Positions 19,691 to 28,397 of a stretch of 64,000 nt of DNA are shown here, in pieces (the first letter of the stretch is position 1; the number at the start of each line of letters is the position of its first letter). The notes under the pieces are model-generated. The model did no database searches and was not told the origin of the DNA. It saw nothing but the letters and a program-made list of their open reading frames with translations. Location of the stretch: contig NZ_CP013293.1 of NCBI RefSeq assembly GCF_001456155.1, positions 744,001-808,000 of the forward strand. Direction: 5' to 3'. Position numbers and translations under genes: made by a program. Source of the DNA: Chryseobacterium sp. IHB B 17019 (GTDB lineage Bacteria; Bacteroidota; Bacteroidia; Flavobacteriales; Weeksellaceae).

Positions 19691-19725
19691 AGAAACCGCC
19701 ATTCTTTCGAGTGGCGGTTTTTTTA
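19691..19725 (+). terminator. Terminator of the RHS cluster
   Basis: AACCGCCA and TGGCGGTT pair around a 10-base loop and are followed by seven T. An echo of the sequence, agaaaccgccat, recurs at about 19770, which suggests a repeated or duplicated end. Confidence 0.85.
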
Positions 19726-20063
19726 TATTCCTTGTAAAGCGTTAGTAAGCGTATTTTTCAATCTTTTATTAGAAACCGCCATATCAATATTTAATATCCT
19801 TCTATATCTAAAGATAAAAAAAGATAAAAGTATCTTTAACAATCTTCTTATTTTGCAAATAAAAACATTGTCTGCTAAACTTCATCTATCTTATTTGACA
19901 TTAATTGTTTTTTTTCAATTGAAATAAAAAAATAGCGGAAAACCTTTTTATTTTTCAACTGAAAATCTTTACTTTTGAGAAAGCGAGCAAGCGAAGAAGT
20001 TCAAAGCGTAAAGCCTCGCGCGAAAAAAACCGGAGTAGGAAGTTTTGGAAAATGTGAGCGGGA
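19726..20063. other. Spacer before orphan cassette 1
   Basis: AT-rich spacer. The last 90 bases (from about 19975) switch to GC-richer sequence that reads in no consistent frame into the RHS fragment. No start codon for the following toxin cassette can be found here. Confidence 0.5.
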
Positions 20064-20960
20064 TTGTACAATTACAAGTACAATGGCAAAGAATTGCAGG
20101 AGACAGGGATGTATGATTATGGAGCAAGGATGTATATGCCTGACTTGGGAAGGTGGGGTGTAGTGGATCCACTGGCAGAAACTTCGAGTAGGTGGTCACC
20201 TTATACTTACGCTTTTAATAATCCAATTAGGTTTATTGATCCGGATGGTAGAGAGGGAAAAGACTGGTACGAAAATAATTTAACAAAAAATATTGAATGG
20301 CATGATGGTAGTGCTGAAAGAGAAGGTGAGACTAACCTCACTCAGAAAGCAGAAGGAAAACCAATCGCTGTAATAGAAAAAGATGGCTCTGGAAATGTCA
20401 CGAATACCAATATGCTTAATAATGATGGAAGTATCATTCGAAATGGTGAAACAATCACTAATGGTTATTCTGTAACAACGGTTGCTGATAGAACAATAAC
20501 TTCTCGGCAACCCTGGGAAGCAATCGTAAATGCGGATGGTGGAGAACCAGGCAAAGGAGGGAATCCAGGATTTAGATTTCCAGATTATTATACAGCAAAT
20601 GTCAGTATTGCAATACCTAATCCTCTTACTGCTTCATTTGTTGGTTGGAATGGAACTCTTACGGTTGATAGAAACTTTACTGTTTATGCCTCTCCTCTTG
20701 GAGCAAGTGTAGGAAAATCAGCTAGCTTATTCTCAGGGAGTTTAACAGCAAATTGGGTAAATCAATTAAAGACGCCCACAGGATCACAATTAAATAGTTT
20801 TTTAAGTGGTCATGGATATAGTATAGGAGGCGGTAATATAGTAGGAGGCGGAGTTTCATATTCTCCAGGAAATGGAACGGCTACAAGTTTAGGTTTTTAT
20901 ACTCCTCAACTTGGCGCTTCATATAATTACACTCCTAATAAGTTTATTTTTAATAAATAA
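20064..20960 (+). pseudogene. Orphan RHS toxin cassette 1 (no start, core tip only)
   Basis: Open for 298 codons after a TGA at 20055, with only a TTG at its beginning. It starts inside the RHS core ([42 protein letters not shown]), parallel to residues 910-970 of the complete RHS protein, and then carries a different 215-residue tip. That tip is Gly/Ser/Thr-rich ([33 protein letters not shown]) and matches no toxin family I know. DNA identity with the full gene's core is clear but far from perfect. Such displaced tips act as a reserve that can recombine onto a full RHS gene. A two-helix membrane protein follows at once, so this tip may target membranes or cell wall. Confidence 0.8.
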
Positions 20961-20964
20961 TAAT

Positions 20965-21207
20965 ATGGATATTTCTTATATTTTAACAATTATTTTCATG
21001 ATATTAATTTTAATTTTGGGAATAGTAGGTATATATTCTCCAAATAAAATTGTTAATTATTATTTAAGGTATACAAAAAACCACCCAAAAGTTATCGAAA
21101 TAATAAATAAAAGTTGGTTTTACCAAAGCCTTAAAATAAGCTCTGTTTTATTAATTCTTTATTCAATTACAATAATATTTTTAATAATTAAAAAAGTGTT
21201 ATTATAA
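20965..21207 (+). CDS. Two-helix membrane protein, candidate immunity for cassette 1
   Basis: 80 residues beginning MDISYILTIIFMILILILGIVG. An overlapping upstream start inside the toxin cassette is less likely. Two hydrophobic segments, about residues 5-22 and 58-76, flank a polar loop with KIVNYYLRYTKNHPKVIE. No family recognised. It starts 4 bases after the orphan toxin tip's stop, which is the immunity-gene position. It may still be expressed, since retained immunity protects against neighbours that carry the toxin. Confidence 0.62.
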   Translation: MDISYILTIIFMILILILGIVGIYSPNKIVNYYLRYTKNHPKVIEIINKSWFYQSLKISSVLLILYSITIIFLIIKKVLL

Positions 21208-21224
21208 ATATACTATATAGGAAC

Positions 21225-21292
21225 CCCACCGCTGGCGCGAGCGTCCCGCTCGTGCCCAGTATAAAAATAACCCACTGTGATTACGGTGGGTT
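21225..21292. repeat. GC-rich double hairpin at cassette junction
   Basis: In an AT-rich setting, a GC-rich block carries gcgagcg/cgctcgt (stem GAGCG-CGCTC) and then aacccac/gtgggtt with a 10-base loop at about 21269-21292. It separates cassette 1 from cassette 2 and could be a terminator or a recombination or REP-type element. Confidence 0.6.
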
Positions 21293-21309
21293 TATTGCTA
21301 TCTGTAGTT

Positions 21310-21984
21310 CCAACCCAGATGAATTTACACTGATTCCATTTTTTGATCCAGATGGTAGAGATTGGACTATAACAGAAACTTATAATAAAAAAACGAATAC
21401 AACCAACTATCATTTAACTTTTACAGGAGCTCTATTGAATAGTTCTTCAAATAAGAAAATTGATATGAAAAAGTTTGCTAGTAGTATACAATCACAAACT
21501 GAAGCAATTTTTGATAAAATTGGTAATAATCCAAATGTTACAATTTCGTCAAGTATTAACATCAGAACTATAGAGGATAAAGATGATTTAAAAAGCACAG
21601 ATACATTGATTGAAATAAAAGATTCTAATTCTAAAGATTTTGATGTTTATAAAAATGAAAAACCGAAGTTCCCGGAATAGCTATGAGTGGAAAAGAAATT
21701 TCTGTAAATGAGAATATGTAGCAGATATGATTAGTGGTAAAAACAGCAAAACTATGCCACATGAGATAGGTCATACAGGAGGATTGCAACATCCTGCTAT
21801 GTCAACAGATGCTTCTTGGTTTGGACCTGCGGAGAGGTTTGTTACAAAGGAAAACAATTTTATGATACAAGGGAGTATAGCAAATCCATCTGGTCCTAAT
21901 GTACGTCAAGTAAATAGAATGTATAGATTGTATAAAGCTGGTAAACTGAATAATAAAAAAATTAATCCTGTTAATGAAAGATGA
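21310..21984 (+). pseudogene. Orphan RHS toxin cassette 2, metzincin-like, two frameshifts
   Basis: It begins with the last piece of an RHS core, FFDPDGRDWTI (near 21331). A 110-residue linker domain follows (NYHLTFTGALLNS, ASSIQSQTEAIFDKIG). The frame breaks near 21665 and again near 21712. The third segment carries HEIGHTGGLQH (from 21757), a clean HExxHxxGxxH zinc site of metzincin-type peptidases, and ends NNKKINPVNER at 21984. No RHS shell and no start are present. The zinc site is complete, so before the indels this was a plausible active protease tip. I could not assign a named toxin family. Confidence 0.82.
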
Positions 21985-22351
21985 AAAAATTAATTTTAGT
22001 CCTATTTTTTAATTATTTTTTCTTGTAAAGAAAAAATAAATTTAGGTGAAAAAAAATAGCTTATTCAGATTTATCTGAACCTAATGAAAATATATATAGA
22101 GAGAGTTACTATCTTATTATCCGGCAGTAGATAAAAATCAATCGAACTTATATGTTGTAAAAAACATCCATAATAATGATATTTTATTTGTAGTTGATAA
22201 AGATACTCTTCCAGTTTCTGATTTTATAAAAAATTATAATGGAGTTGAGAACACAGCTATAATACTGAGAAAAGCTAGTTTAAAAAATAAGGATGAATAT
22301 TTAATAAATTTTCCATTAAATAGCAATTTATCTAATAAAAAATGTATTTAG
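21981..22351 (+). pseudogene. Broken lipoprotein, likely immunity remnant for cassette 2
   Basis: ATG at 21981 overlaps the toxin remnant's stop (ATGA). It reads MKKLILVLFF and then shifts. In the next frame FSCKEKINLG gives a lipobox-like FSC. After another break an open stretch from about 22110 reads YVVKNIHNNDILFVVDKDTLP and on to a TAG at 22349-22351. A periplasmic lipoprotein right after a secreted protease tip would suit immunity. Function is inferred from position. Confidence 0.6.
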
Positions 22352-22376
22352 GAGAGCTCATTAGACTAATTGATTA

Positions 22377-22440
22377 GCTTCTCCTCGCTCCCGCACGAAT
22401 CCTTTCGTGTGTCAGATAAACAAAAACCCATCGCAGACTC
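22377..22440. repeat. GC-rich hairpin at island junction
   Basis: CACGAA-tcc-TTTCGTG hairpin preceded by a ctcctcgctcccg block. It lies between the RHS cassettes and phage-like genes and resembles the block at 21225 in being a GC-rich palindrome at a junction. Confidence 0.5.
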
Positions 22441-22448
22441 ATAAGAGC

Positions 22449-22905
22449 TTGGAGCTCCTATTTATGTCTTTCATGCAGATTCTGAAGGAGCAAACTTTAG
22501 ATCCGCTTTTAAGGCTTCCGGCTTTAAATTATCTCAATGCTTGGTATGGATTAAAAATTCCATTGTGATGGGAAGACAGGACTACCACTGGAAGCATGAG
22601 CCAATACTTTATGGATGGAAAGAAGGAGCTTCTCATTCTTGGAATTCTGACAGGAAACAATCTACAGTTTTAGAATTTAATAAGCCCTTGAGAAACGCAG
22701 AACATCCAACTATGAAGCCTCTGGATATCGTTTCTTATCTGATAAAAAATTCATCAAAACAAAAGGATATCGTAGGAGACGGTTTCCTCGGTTCTGGATC
22801 TACATTGATAGCGTGTGAGATGACTTGGAGATAATGCCGCGGTCTGGAATTGGATCGGCGCTTTGCTGACGTCATTGTAAAACGCTGGATAAATACATGG
22901 AAGAT
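22449..22905 (+). pseudogene. Phage-type DNA methyltransferase, 5' end missing
   Basis: The frame opens without a start at GAPIYVFHADSEG and continues through FKASGFKLSQCLVWIKNS, HEPILYGWKEG, EHPTMKP and DGFLGSGSTLIA, ending at TAA at 22834. After a shift RGLELDRRFADVIVKRW completes the domain. FGSGST-type DxFxGSGST is the S-adenosylmethionine-binding motif I, and EHPTMKP precedes it as in beta-class N6A/N4C methyltransferases. The catalytic DPPY half is absent upstream, so the enzyme cannot work. Typical of prophage orphan methylases. Confidence 0.85.
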
Positions 22906-22964
22906 AATAATCTTGAGTTTGAAATCAGAAGAAATGGGGAAAAGTTAAATATAGAAGAAATAAA

Positions 22965-23606
22965 ATGAGGATTAATAAATATCATAAAATTTTAAATAAA
23001 ATTCTTGTAAAAGGCAAAGTTCAGGAAAATAAAAAAGGACGAATAACTTACCTGATTAATGAAAAAAATAGAATTAAAGCCAATAGATCTGCTAGAACTG
23101 TTTGAGGGACATGGGTTGGCTAAAAAGAGCTCAAAGATGAACTGCAGCTGTTTATGTCCGGAGAAAGATTAACAGATGAATACCGTAGTAAAGGAATTTA
23201 GTGGTGGGATTATTGTGGTCCTACCTTAGTTAATAGTTACCCAACCTATTTTGAGCAGTTACCTCCGTTAATTAAAAAAATTAATAAGGAAAAACGAAAT
23301 TCAAAAAATTATGTTTTGTTTTTAGGATCAAACAATACAGAAAGCAACCAGCTGCCATGTTTATCTCTTATACAATTTCAAGTAGAAAAGGGAAAATTAG
23401 TAATCTCAGCATATCAAAGAAGTTCTGATGCAAGTTTAGGGCTTCCAAGCGATATTTATCATTTATATCTTATTAGCAAACAAATTGATTTACCTGTTAA
23501 AAGTATTACTTTATTCTTGGGAAATGTCCATATTTATGAAAATAACATTTCAGAAACAAGGGTGCTTCTAAGCGGTGAATCTGCAAAATTCAGTTTAAAT
23601 GTTTGA
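22965..23606 (+). pseudogene. Thymidylate synthase-like gene with several stops
   Basis: Starts MRINKYHKILNKILVKGKVQ but is broken by a TGA near 23103 and further changes near 23120-23200. From about 23316 it is open to 23606 and shows thymidylate synthase C-terminal signatures: FQVEKGKLVISAYQRSSDASLGLPSD (the nucleotide-binding RSxD plus LGLP) and GNVHIYENN (compare HIYxNH). The active-site Cys region is in the broken part. Length and neighbours suggest a phage-encoded form rather than the housekeeping thyA. Confidence 0.82.
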
Positions 23607-23663
23607 AATTCCGATAGTTTTCTATTAAACAAATTGTAAATTAGTCGCAAAAAATTAATAACA

Positions 23664-24500
23664 ATGAACATTTTTATTAGCTGGTCAGGAGACACCAGCA
23701 AACAAATTGCAGAAGAATTGAAAAATTGGCTGCCATTAGTAATTCAATCAGCAAATCCATTTTATACACCTTCAGATATTGAACCTGGGCAAAGATGAGA
23801 TGGTGTAATAAATCAAAAATTATCTGAGTGTTCTTTAGGTTTGATTTGTTTAACTCAAAATAATACAGAGAAACCATGGATACTTTTTGAAGCGGGCGCT
23901 CTTTCAAGCAGTCTGGATAAATCACGCGTCTGCCCTATATTGTTTGGTGTAAAAAAATCTCAAATTACAGGCCCTTTATCTGGTATACAATTAACTGAAT
24001 TTACAAAATCAAGTTTTTTTCAATTAATTCAAGCAATAAATAAATTCTCTGAAGATAAAATAATAGAAGATAAAATTCTTAAAAAATCTTTTGATGCATT
24101 TTTTCCAGATTTAGAAGAAAAAATAAGGGAAATATTGGAAAGCCAAGATTCAACGACAACCACTGCAACTATTCCTGAACGGTCAGAAAGAAATATATTA
24201 GAAGAAATTTTGGATTTAGTTCGTAAACAAAATCAATCTCAACCAGCTATTTCTGGCCACACATTATTACCTCCGCCAAGATTTGGTACTGGTGCTACTG
24301 GGCCAGTTCTTATAGATAATAATGAATGGAACCCTGGTGATTTGATATTTGACCAAACTCACGGTGTAGGAAGAATTGTTTCAATAAATGAAAGTAATAT
24401 GGGAACAATGATTAAAATAAGGTATAATAATGGTATTGAGGTTGGAATTGATGAAAATAGTATGAAATTAAGTGGCATTGTAAAAGCATATAAACAATAA
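23664..24500 (+). pseudogene. TIR-domain protein interrupted by one TGA (codon 45)
   Basis: One frame from ATG 23664 to 24500 (278 residues) except for TGA at 23796-23798, where GQRWDG is expected, so Trp became stop by one base change. Residues 1-125 are a TIR domain: NIFISWSGDTSKQIAEEL, SDIEPGQR, LSECSLGLICLTQNN, PWILFEAGALS. The Glu of LFEAG is the likely NADase catalytic residue. A linker (130-200) with Ser/Thr/Pro and a short coiled segment follows. The C-terminal ~70 residues (NPGDLIFDQTHGVGRIVSI, MIKIRYNNG) look like a CarD/RID-like small beta-barrel. Bacterial TIR proteins mostly serve anti-phage defence. An internal restart at 23841 would lack the start of the TIR fold. Otherwise the frame is clean, so the mutation looks recent. 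Confidence 0.8.
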
Positions 24501-24653
24501 TCATAAATACTCAAAATTTTGAAATATCTTAATATTACATTTTATATTTTAATTTTTATTTAAATATTACATTTCCATTAAGTATTGTAATAATCTATAT
24601 TATAGCTGGTTTACAAAATTACACTTTAACTGCTATTACTAATAAAGGGTCAA

Positions 24654-24680
24654 CATCTGCTGACCCTTTTTTTATCCTAA
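24654..24680 (+). terminator. Terminator after TIR gene
   Basis: AAAGGGTCA and TGACCCTTT pair around a short loop (with ACATCTGC between) and are followed by a T run. Confidence 0.75.
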
Positions 24681-24779
24681 TTTTTGAATTTGGGAAAGGT
24701 AGGACATTCAAAAAACTTTCCACTCCAAAGATATAAAAAATGTCCTTTCACCAGCTTTTTAATGAAGATATTTTCGTTT

Positions 24780-25265
24780 CATGGATATCGTTAAATACTC
24801 TAAGGACAATACCTTTCAGAAGATAAAAGCATGGTATATAGATGAAACATCTGTGGATCTTTCTCCAGCAGAAGAGGAAAGAAAAAAACAGGTTAAAATA
24901 CATCTGGGCACTTAGGTACGAGAATAAGTATTCAAGAGGCCAGGCAATCAAAATTATTGAAAGGGACTATAAAGTTTCCCAGGCTACTGCATATCATGAC
25001 TATTCTTTGGCTATGGAGCTGTTTGGCAGTATGGAACAGGTAGATGTAGCTACTGAAAGGATGATTCTGGCCGAAAGTTATTTAAATATATATCAGTTCC
25101 GGATATGACATTCGAGACCTGGTGAATACTATTAAAAACTGGAGGAATTATGATCTTTCATTTGATGGCAATGTTGCAACAATGAACCGGATTGTAGTTG
25201 ATAAGCTTAAGGAACCGGAAGACTTTCGAGAATTTGAAGTTGATGATCCGGAGCAGGAACGATAA
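24780..25265 (+). pseudogene. Phage terminase-small-subunit-like gene, frameshifted
   Basis: It begins MDIVKYSKDNTFQKIKAWYIDETSVDLSPAEEE in one frame. It shifts near 24895 into YENKYSRGQAIKIIERDYKVSQATAYHDYSLAMELFG, a helix-turn-helix of the kind found in Bacteroidota phage proteins just upstream of the large terminase. After another shift near 25105 it ends DIRDLVNTIKNWRNYDL and FEVDDPEQER, stop near 25265. No large terminase follows. Confidence 0.65.
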
Positions 25266-25600
25266 AAGATATTTTAATATTAAATTTCCGGATGTTGAAG
25301 GTTTGAAGTTGGATTCTGTATTTTTTAATGAAAATGGATATCAGCTAAACAAATCTGTTGCCAAAAGACACAACTGAAATTGTGATTAATGGTTTTTGCC
25401 TTCCGTTAGAAGTTTTAAGAGCTGTAACAACAGCAAGAGCTTATGATGAAAATGGTGCTCTGATGCTCGTATATTACGAAGGCTTTGATCAGAACGGGGA
25501 TAATCATGCTAAAAATCCAAAGTTTAAGCGGATTAAAAAAAGAACATTTCTAAAATTCGGGCACAATTTTGGGCGCAAAAATAAAAAAGAGAAAATGTAA
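25263..25600 (+). pseudogene. Phage-like hypothetical gene, broken
   Basis: A short stretch reads KRYFNIKFPDVEGLKLDSVFF to a TGA near 25376. A second frame from about 25358 gives PKDTTEIVINGFCLPLEVLRAVTTARAYDENG and ends in a very basic tail (KRIKKRTFLKFGHNFGRKNKKEKM) at 25600. Unknown family. It directly follows the terminase-like remnant and so probably belonged to the same prophage. Confidence 0.5.
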
Positions 25601-25645
25601 TTATCTTATTTTCAATAATATAAAAGTTCTCTTTTTATTAAATTA

Positions 25646-25712
25646 GTGACCAAGACGAGCGTATCTTCAAACACTTTTATCGATGATTTGTTTCGATTAA
25701 GTCAAATTAAAA
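25646..25712 (+). repeat. Dispersed coding-like repeat, copy B (second half only)
   Basis: Matches copies A, C and D over the ACGAGCGTATCTTCAAACAC part. The frame reads TSVSSNTFIDDLFRLSQIK. The upstream half found in A and C is missing. Confidence 0.7.
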
Positions 25713-25835
25713 ATGAATTATATCCCTCCAATTTATCAAACAAATTCTATTAGACTTTTGTTGAATGCAATTTAGTTTTCAAAACTTGTAGAAATTACTA
25801 TTGGAATAGTAAGTGTTTATTTGGCTGTTTCTGTC

Positions 25836-25985
25836 TTGTACCCATAACCGAAGAAATATCGAAACATTTGGTGGAAGATTTGGAAAGAATTTTAGAAATT
25901 AATAATCCTGTCATGTGATCTTGACGAGCGTCTATTCAAACTCTTTTGTCGATGATTTAATTCGTTTGAGCCAAATTAAAAAAGA
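25836..25985 (+). repeat. Dispersed coding-like repeat, copy C (both halves)
   Basis: First half VPITEEISKHLVEDLERILE; second half TSVYSNSFVDDLIRLSQIK. It has the same order and spacing as copy A, with mainly synonymous changes. Confidence 0.7.
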
Positions 25986-26139
25986 TTTAAGCAATTCCAA
26001 ATTTAGAATTTAACTTTTTATAGTTATGATTTCTTTGCAAAATGATTTAAATATTTGAAACAATCGAAGTTGGAATCGTTTGACTTCAATTGGTTTCTCT
26101 GTTTTCATAAAGATTTTAAGAAGAATATTTAATTTGTAT

Positions 26140-26385
26140 CTAGTTAATAGATTTTATAAAAAGACGAAACTTGGTACATTCAAGTATATCGTTGCCTCCT
26201 GGAATTTCGGCGGAAGCTCCTTCCGGTGCAGGATAATTTCTTTCACGCTGAAAAACATCGGAACGGTTGAGTCCGGCTGCCTTCACTTCGATTAAGACTT
26301 CGTCTCCGGAAATTTCGGGAGTAGAGTAATCCTGTAATTCCAATACATCAGGACCTCCAGGTTTTGTAATAACGATTGCTTTCAT
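26140..26385 (-). pseudogene. Truncated zinc-type quinone oxidoreductase (5' end only)
   Basis: Starts at 26385 (MKAIVITKPGGPDVLELQDY), the usual N-terminus of NAD(P)H:quinone oxidoreductases of the medium-chain dehydrogenase superfamily. It continues through DEVLIEVKAAGLNRSDVFQR and YPAPEGASAEIPGG. Family likeness stops near 26200 and unrelated codons run to a stop at 26140. The remaining ~260 residues with the nucleotide-binding fold are missing. The break marks the edge of the decayed phage-like island. Confidence 0.85.
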
Positions 26386-26413
26386 TTTTTTAAATTTTAG
26401 TATCACATTCATT

Positions 26414-26857
26414 TCAAACTCTCTTCCAGGTCAGTTGATGAGTAACCAACCGGGAATTGTTGGTGAACGCTTTCTCGCTTTCAAGATGCAGAAAACCATC
26501 TTTAAAGATAACATTTCTATTCTGCGTTTGCCCTGTCCAGTTAGGAAAAAGTGAGATGTACATCGTGTGGCTCACCAACTGTTTTTCATCGTCCGTTTTG
26601 AACGGTCCTGAATACGCAAGATAGATCGATCCTTCTTGTATATATTCTTCCGGCGTGGCATTGGTCCAATGTTCCTGATGAAAGTTTTCCCGATGCGTAT
26701 CCATAATTTGTGCCGACATAAAACCTTCAGGATTGTAAATAATAAGTCCTTTAGGATTTTCGCCCATCGGATGCGTGATTTCTCCGCCGTTGACAGGAAC
26801 TTCGATGAGTTCTACCAAAGTCCAGGTTCCTAATAGTTTTTCAAAAAGTGTTTCCAT
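26414..26857 (-). CDS. Lipocalin-like domain protein
   Basis: 147 residues without a signal peptide. It begins METLFEKLLGTWTLVELIEV, the GTW motif that opens lipocalin-like (Pfam Lipocalin_5) domains. A GLIIYNPEGFMSAQIM strand pair, YLAYSGPF and a final LTWKRV strand follow, as in that family. Small cytosolic members are predicted to bind hydrophobic ligands; the ligand is unknown. It lies 28 bases upstream of the truncated oxidoreductase and 50 bases after an SRPBCC-like gene, in one minus-strand run. Confidence 0.78.
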   Translation of the reverse strand: METLFEKLLGTWTLVELIEVPVNGGEITHPMGENPKGLIIYNPEGFMSAQIMDTHRENFHQEHWTNATPEEYIQEGSIYLAYSGPFKTDDEKQLVSHTMYISLFPNWTGQTQNRNVIFKDGFLHLESEKAFTNNSRLVTHQLTWKRV

Positions 26858-26907
26858 AATTTTAAAATGAAATGAGCGTACCGAAATACGCCCATTATGT
26901 TTTTGAA

Positions 26908-27465
26908 TTAGAAAGGTTGATTGTATTTTCCGGTCAACGCTTTGTTTTCGATGCTTTTTGCAAAGTTGGGCGTTTCTTCGTGGTTGTGGGCGTCGGAAGC
27001 GGCTTGTCTGGAAGCTGCGGCATCAGCAAGATTCAAGTTGTGTTCTTTTAAATATTCAAACATTTCGGGAGTGGCTGTTGCGTGAATTTCGTTGGTGTAC
27101 AAGGTCGTGTTATCATCAATTTTAGTGGCTTTCAGTTCCCATAAAACCTGAACTTTTGTACGGCCACCTTTGGTAATTGAATCTGAGATGGATAACATTC
27201 TGCAGTAATCAGGACGGTGCTCTACCGCTACATAATGCTGAACCATCAAAGCATCTCCGATTGTTTCGACGTTTAAAGAAACCGGTTCGCCATCATACGT
27301 GGTAGAAATGGCTGCTCCGATGTGTTGCGTAGAGCATCTTTGATATTCTGCATCGGGAAGATTTAATAACCAATCTGCGATGTTAACTTTTTCGATTGGG
27401 GCATTGATAATCGCTGTAACGGTAGAGTGAGACAATGCATTTTCTGGTGTTTGAATAATTTCCAT
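26908..27465 (-). CDS. SRPBCC-like ligand-binding protein
   Basis: 185 residues, no signal peptide. STVTAIINAPIEKVNIADWL near the start is typical of START/SRPBCC folds (a first strand, then a wedge of helices). Beta strands follow (AAISTTYDGEPVSLNVE, VQVLWELKATKID, LYTNEIHATATPEMF) and a helical C-terminus with an Ala-rich segment. Function unknown; members bind hydrophobic small molecules or act in detoxification. It precedes the lipocalin-like gene and the quinone oxidoreductase remnant, so the three may once have formed a small-molecule detoxification set. Confidence 0.6.
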   Translation of the reverse strand: MEIIQTPENALSHSTVTAIINAPIEKVNIADWLLNLPDAEYQRCSTQHIGAAISTTYDGEPVSLNVETIGDALMVQHYVAVEHRPDYCRMLSISDSITKGGRTKVQVLWELKATKIDDNTTLYTNEIHATATPEMFEYLKEHNLNLADAAASRQAASDAHNHEETPNFAKSIENKALTGKYNQPF

Positions 27466-27705
27466 AATGTTTTAATTTTAAGTGTTTAAATTAAGTATTT
27501 GATTTATTTGATGGTGTAAAGCTACATTCAACAAATTTCAAAATCAATTGGCGTTCGATGAATAGGCGGAAACTGTCGTTGAATGAGAAAATAAGATTGT
27601 CATATTCAGAAGATTATTTTACAAAAGAAAAAGTTGTTTTATTCAAATAAGTTGTGGGAAACAAACTGCAAAACAATCTTGACTTGCCGAAAACAAAACA
27701 CACAG

Positions 27706-27757
27706 TTTGTCATTCCGGTAGGAATCTAGGCATTTTAGATTCTTTCAGAATGACAAA
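27706..27757. terminator. Long hairpin of the flavobacterial GTCATTC type
   Basis: TTTGTCATTC and GAATGACAAA are the outer arms and GAATCTA/TTAGATTC the inner arms, around a loop of about 6 bases. It lies 65 bases downstream of the minus-strand monooxygenase-like gene and could be its terminator. Similar GTCATTCTGA palindromes are dispersed in flavobacterial genomes. Confidence 0.7.
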
Positions 27758-27821
27758 AAATGGCACAAAAAAATCACTGGAAAATTCCAATGATTTTAAA
27801 TAGATTTAGATGAATATTCAA

Positions 27822-28374
27822 TTACTTATAAAGCCATTTCCTAATTAGCTTCGTATAATTTGGCATCACCACGTAAATCACCAGAAAAACCAGACAGCCG
27901 GTACTCACTAACGTATCAAAATAACGATTGGCAGGAATATTCATTAATCTTAAAGAGGGCAATAACAACAATTGCATCATTAATGACAAAGGAAAAATGG
28001 CAGACCAAGTTGCCAGATATTGTTTCCATTGAACCGGAACTTTGGTGTCTGTTTCTTCGCCATAGAACAAAAAATCCAACCCGGATTTGATTTCGTAATT
28101 ATCTTCTTTTGTGAATAATGGATGTGCTTTATCAATCAATGTTTTTCTGGTATCAGATTCCATCCAATTTCGGAGATTTTCAATGGTATCAAATCGGATA
28201 ATCACGGTGTAAACAAAAGTCAGATTCGGAATCGGACGAACGATTTGCCAGTCGATAAAACCTTTGGCACTTTTGGAAACGGGCAGGATTTCATCGAGCC
28301 ATTTTTCGTAATTCGATTTGTTTTCCGTTCAAAACGTGATGCGTGATAACCACAGATGCGCCTTGAGTTTCCAT
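27822..28374 (-). pseudogene. Antibiotic-biosynthesis-monooxygenase-like protein with one frameshift
   Basis: ATG at 28374 (METQGASVVITHHVLNGKQ). One extra base near 28318, in an A-rich run, shifts the frame; removing it gives SNYEKWLDEILPVSKSAKGF and then WQIVRPIPNLTFVYTVI. The first ~100 residues match the ABM ferredoxin-like domain. The C-terminal part has two membrane segments (LATWSAIFPLSLMMQLLLL and LVSTGCLVFLVIYVVM), a known layout for ABM proteins of unknown role. As only one base is at fault, a sequencing error or slippage cannot be excluded. It follows the kinase gene by 24 bases on the same strand. Confidence 0.7.
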
Positions 28375-28397
28375 AATGAGATTGGTTTTTAATTAAT

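Larger units (their letters stand above)
25601..26139. other. Spacer with repeat copies B and C
   Basis: AT-rich, no intact gene. It contains two copies of the dispersed coding-like repeat, described separately. The junction where a truncated quinone oxidoreductase stops matching its family is near 26200. Confidence 0.6.

Noticed and set aside
19975..20063. Possible start region for orphan RHS cassette 1
   Set aside because: The open frames here are in other phases from the RHS fragment, and a TGA at 20055 closes the correct one. No functional start could be supported.
21213..21413. Minus-strand 66-codon frame over the GC-rich hairpin
   Set aside because: It runs through palindromes and the opposite strand of the toxin remnant; it has no coding character.
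1703..25850. tRNA-Leu 3'-end att sites at copies A and C of the dispersed repeat
   Set aside because: The first 15 bases (TTGTACCCA...ACCG) resemble the tRNA-Leu tail, but similarity ends there, and the copies agree with each other at protein level over a longer span. Coincidence or shared coding origin is more likely.
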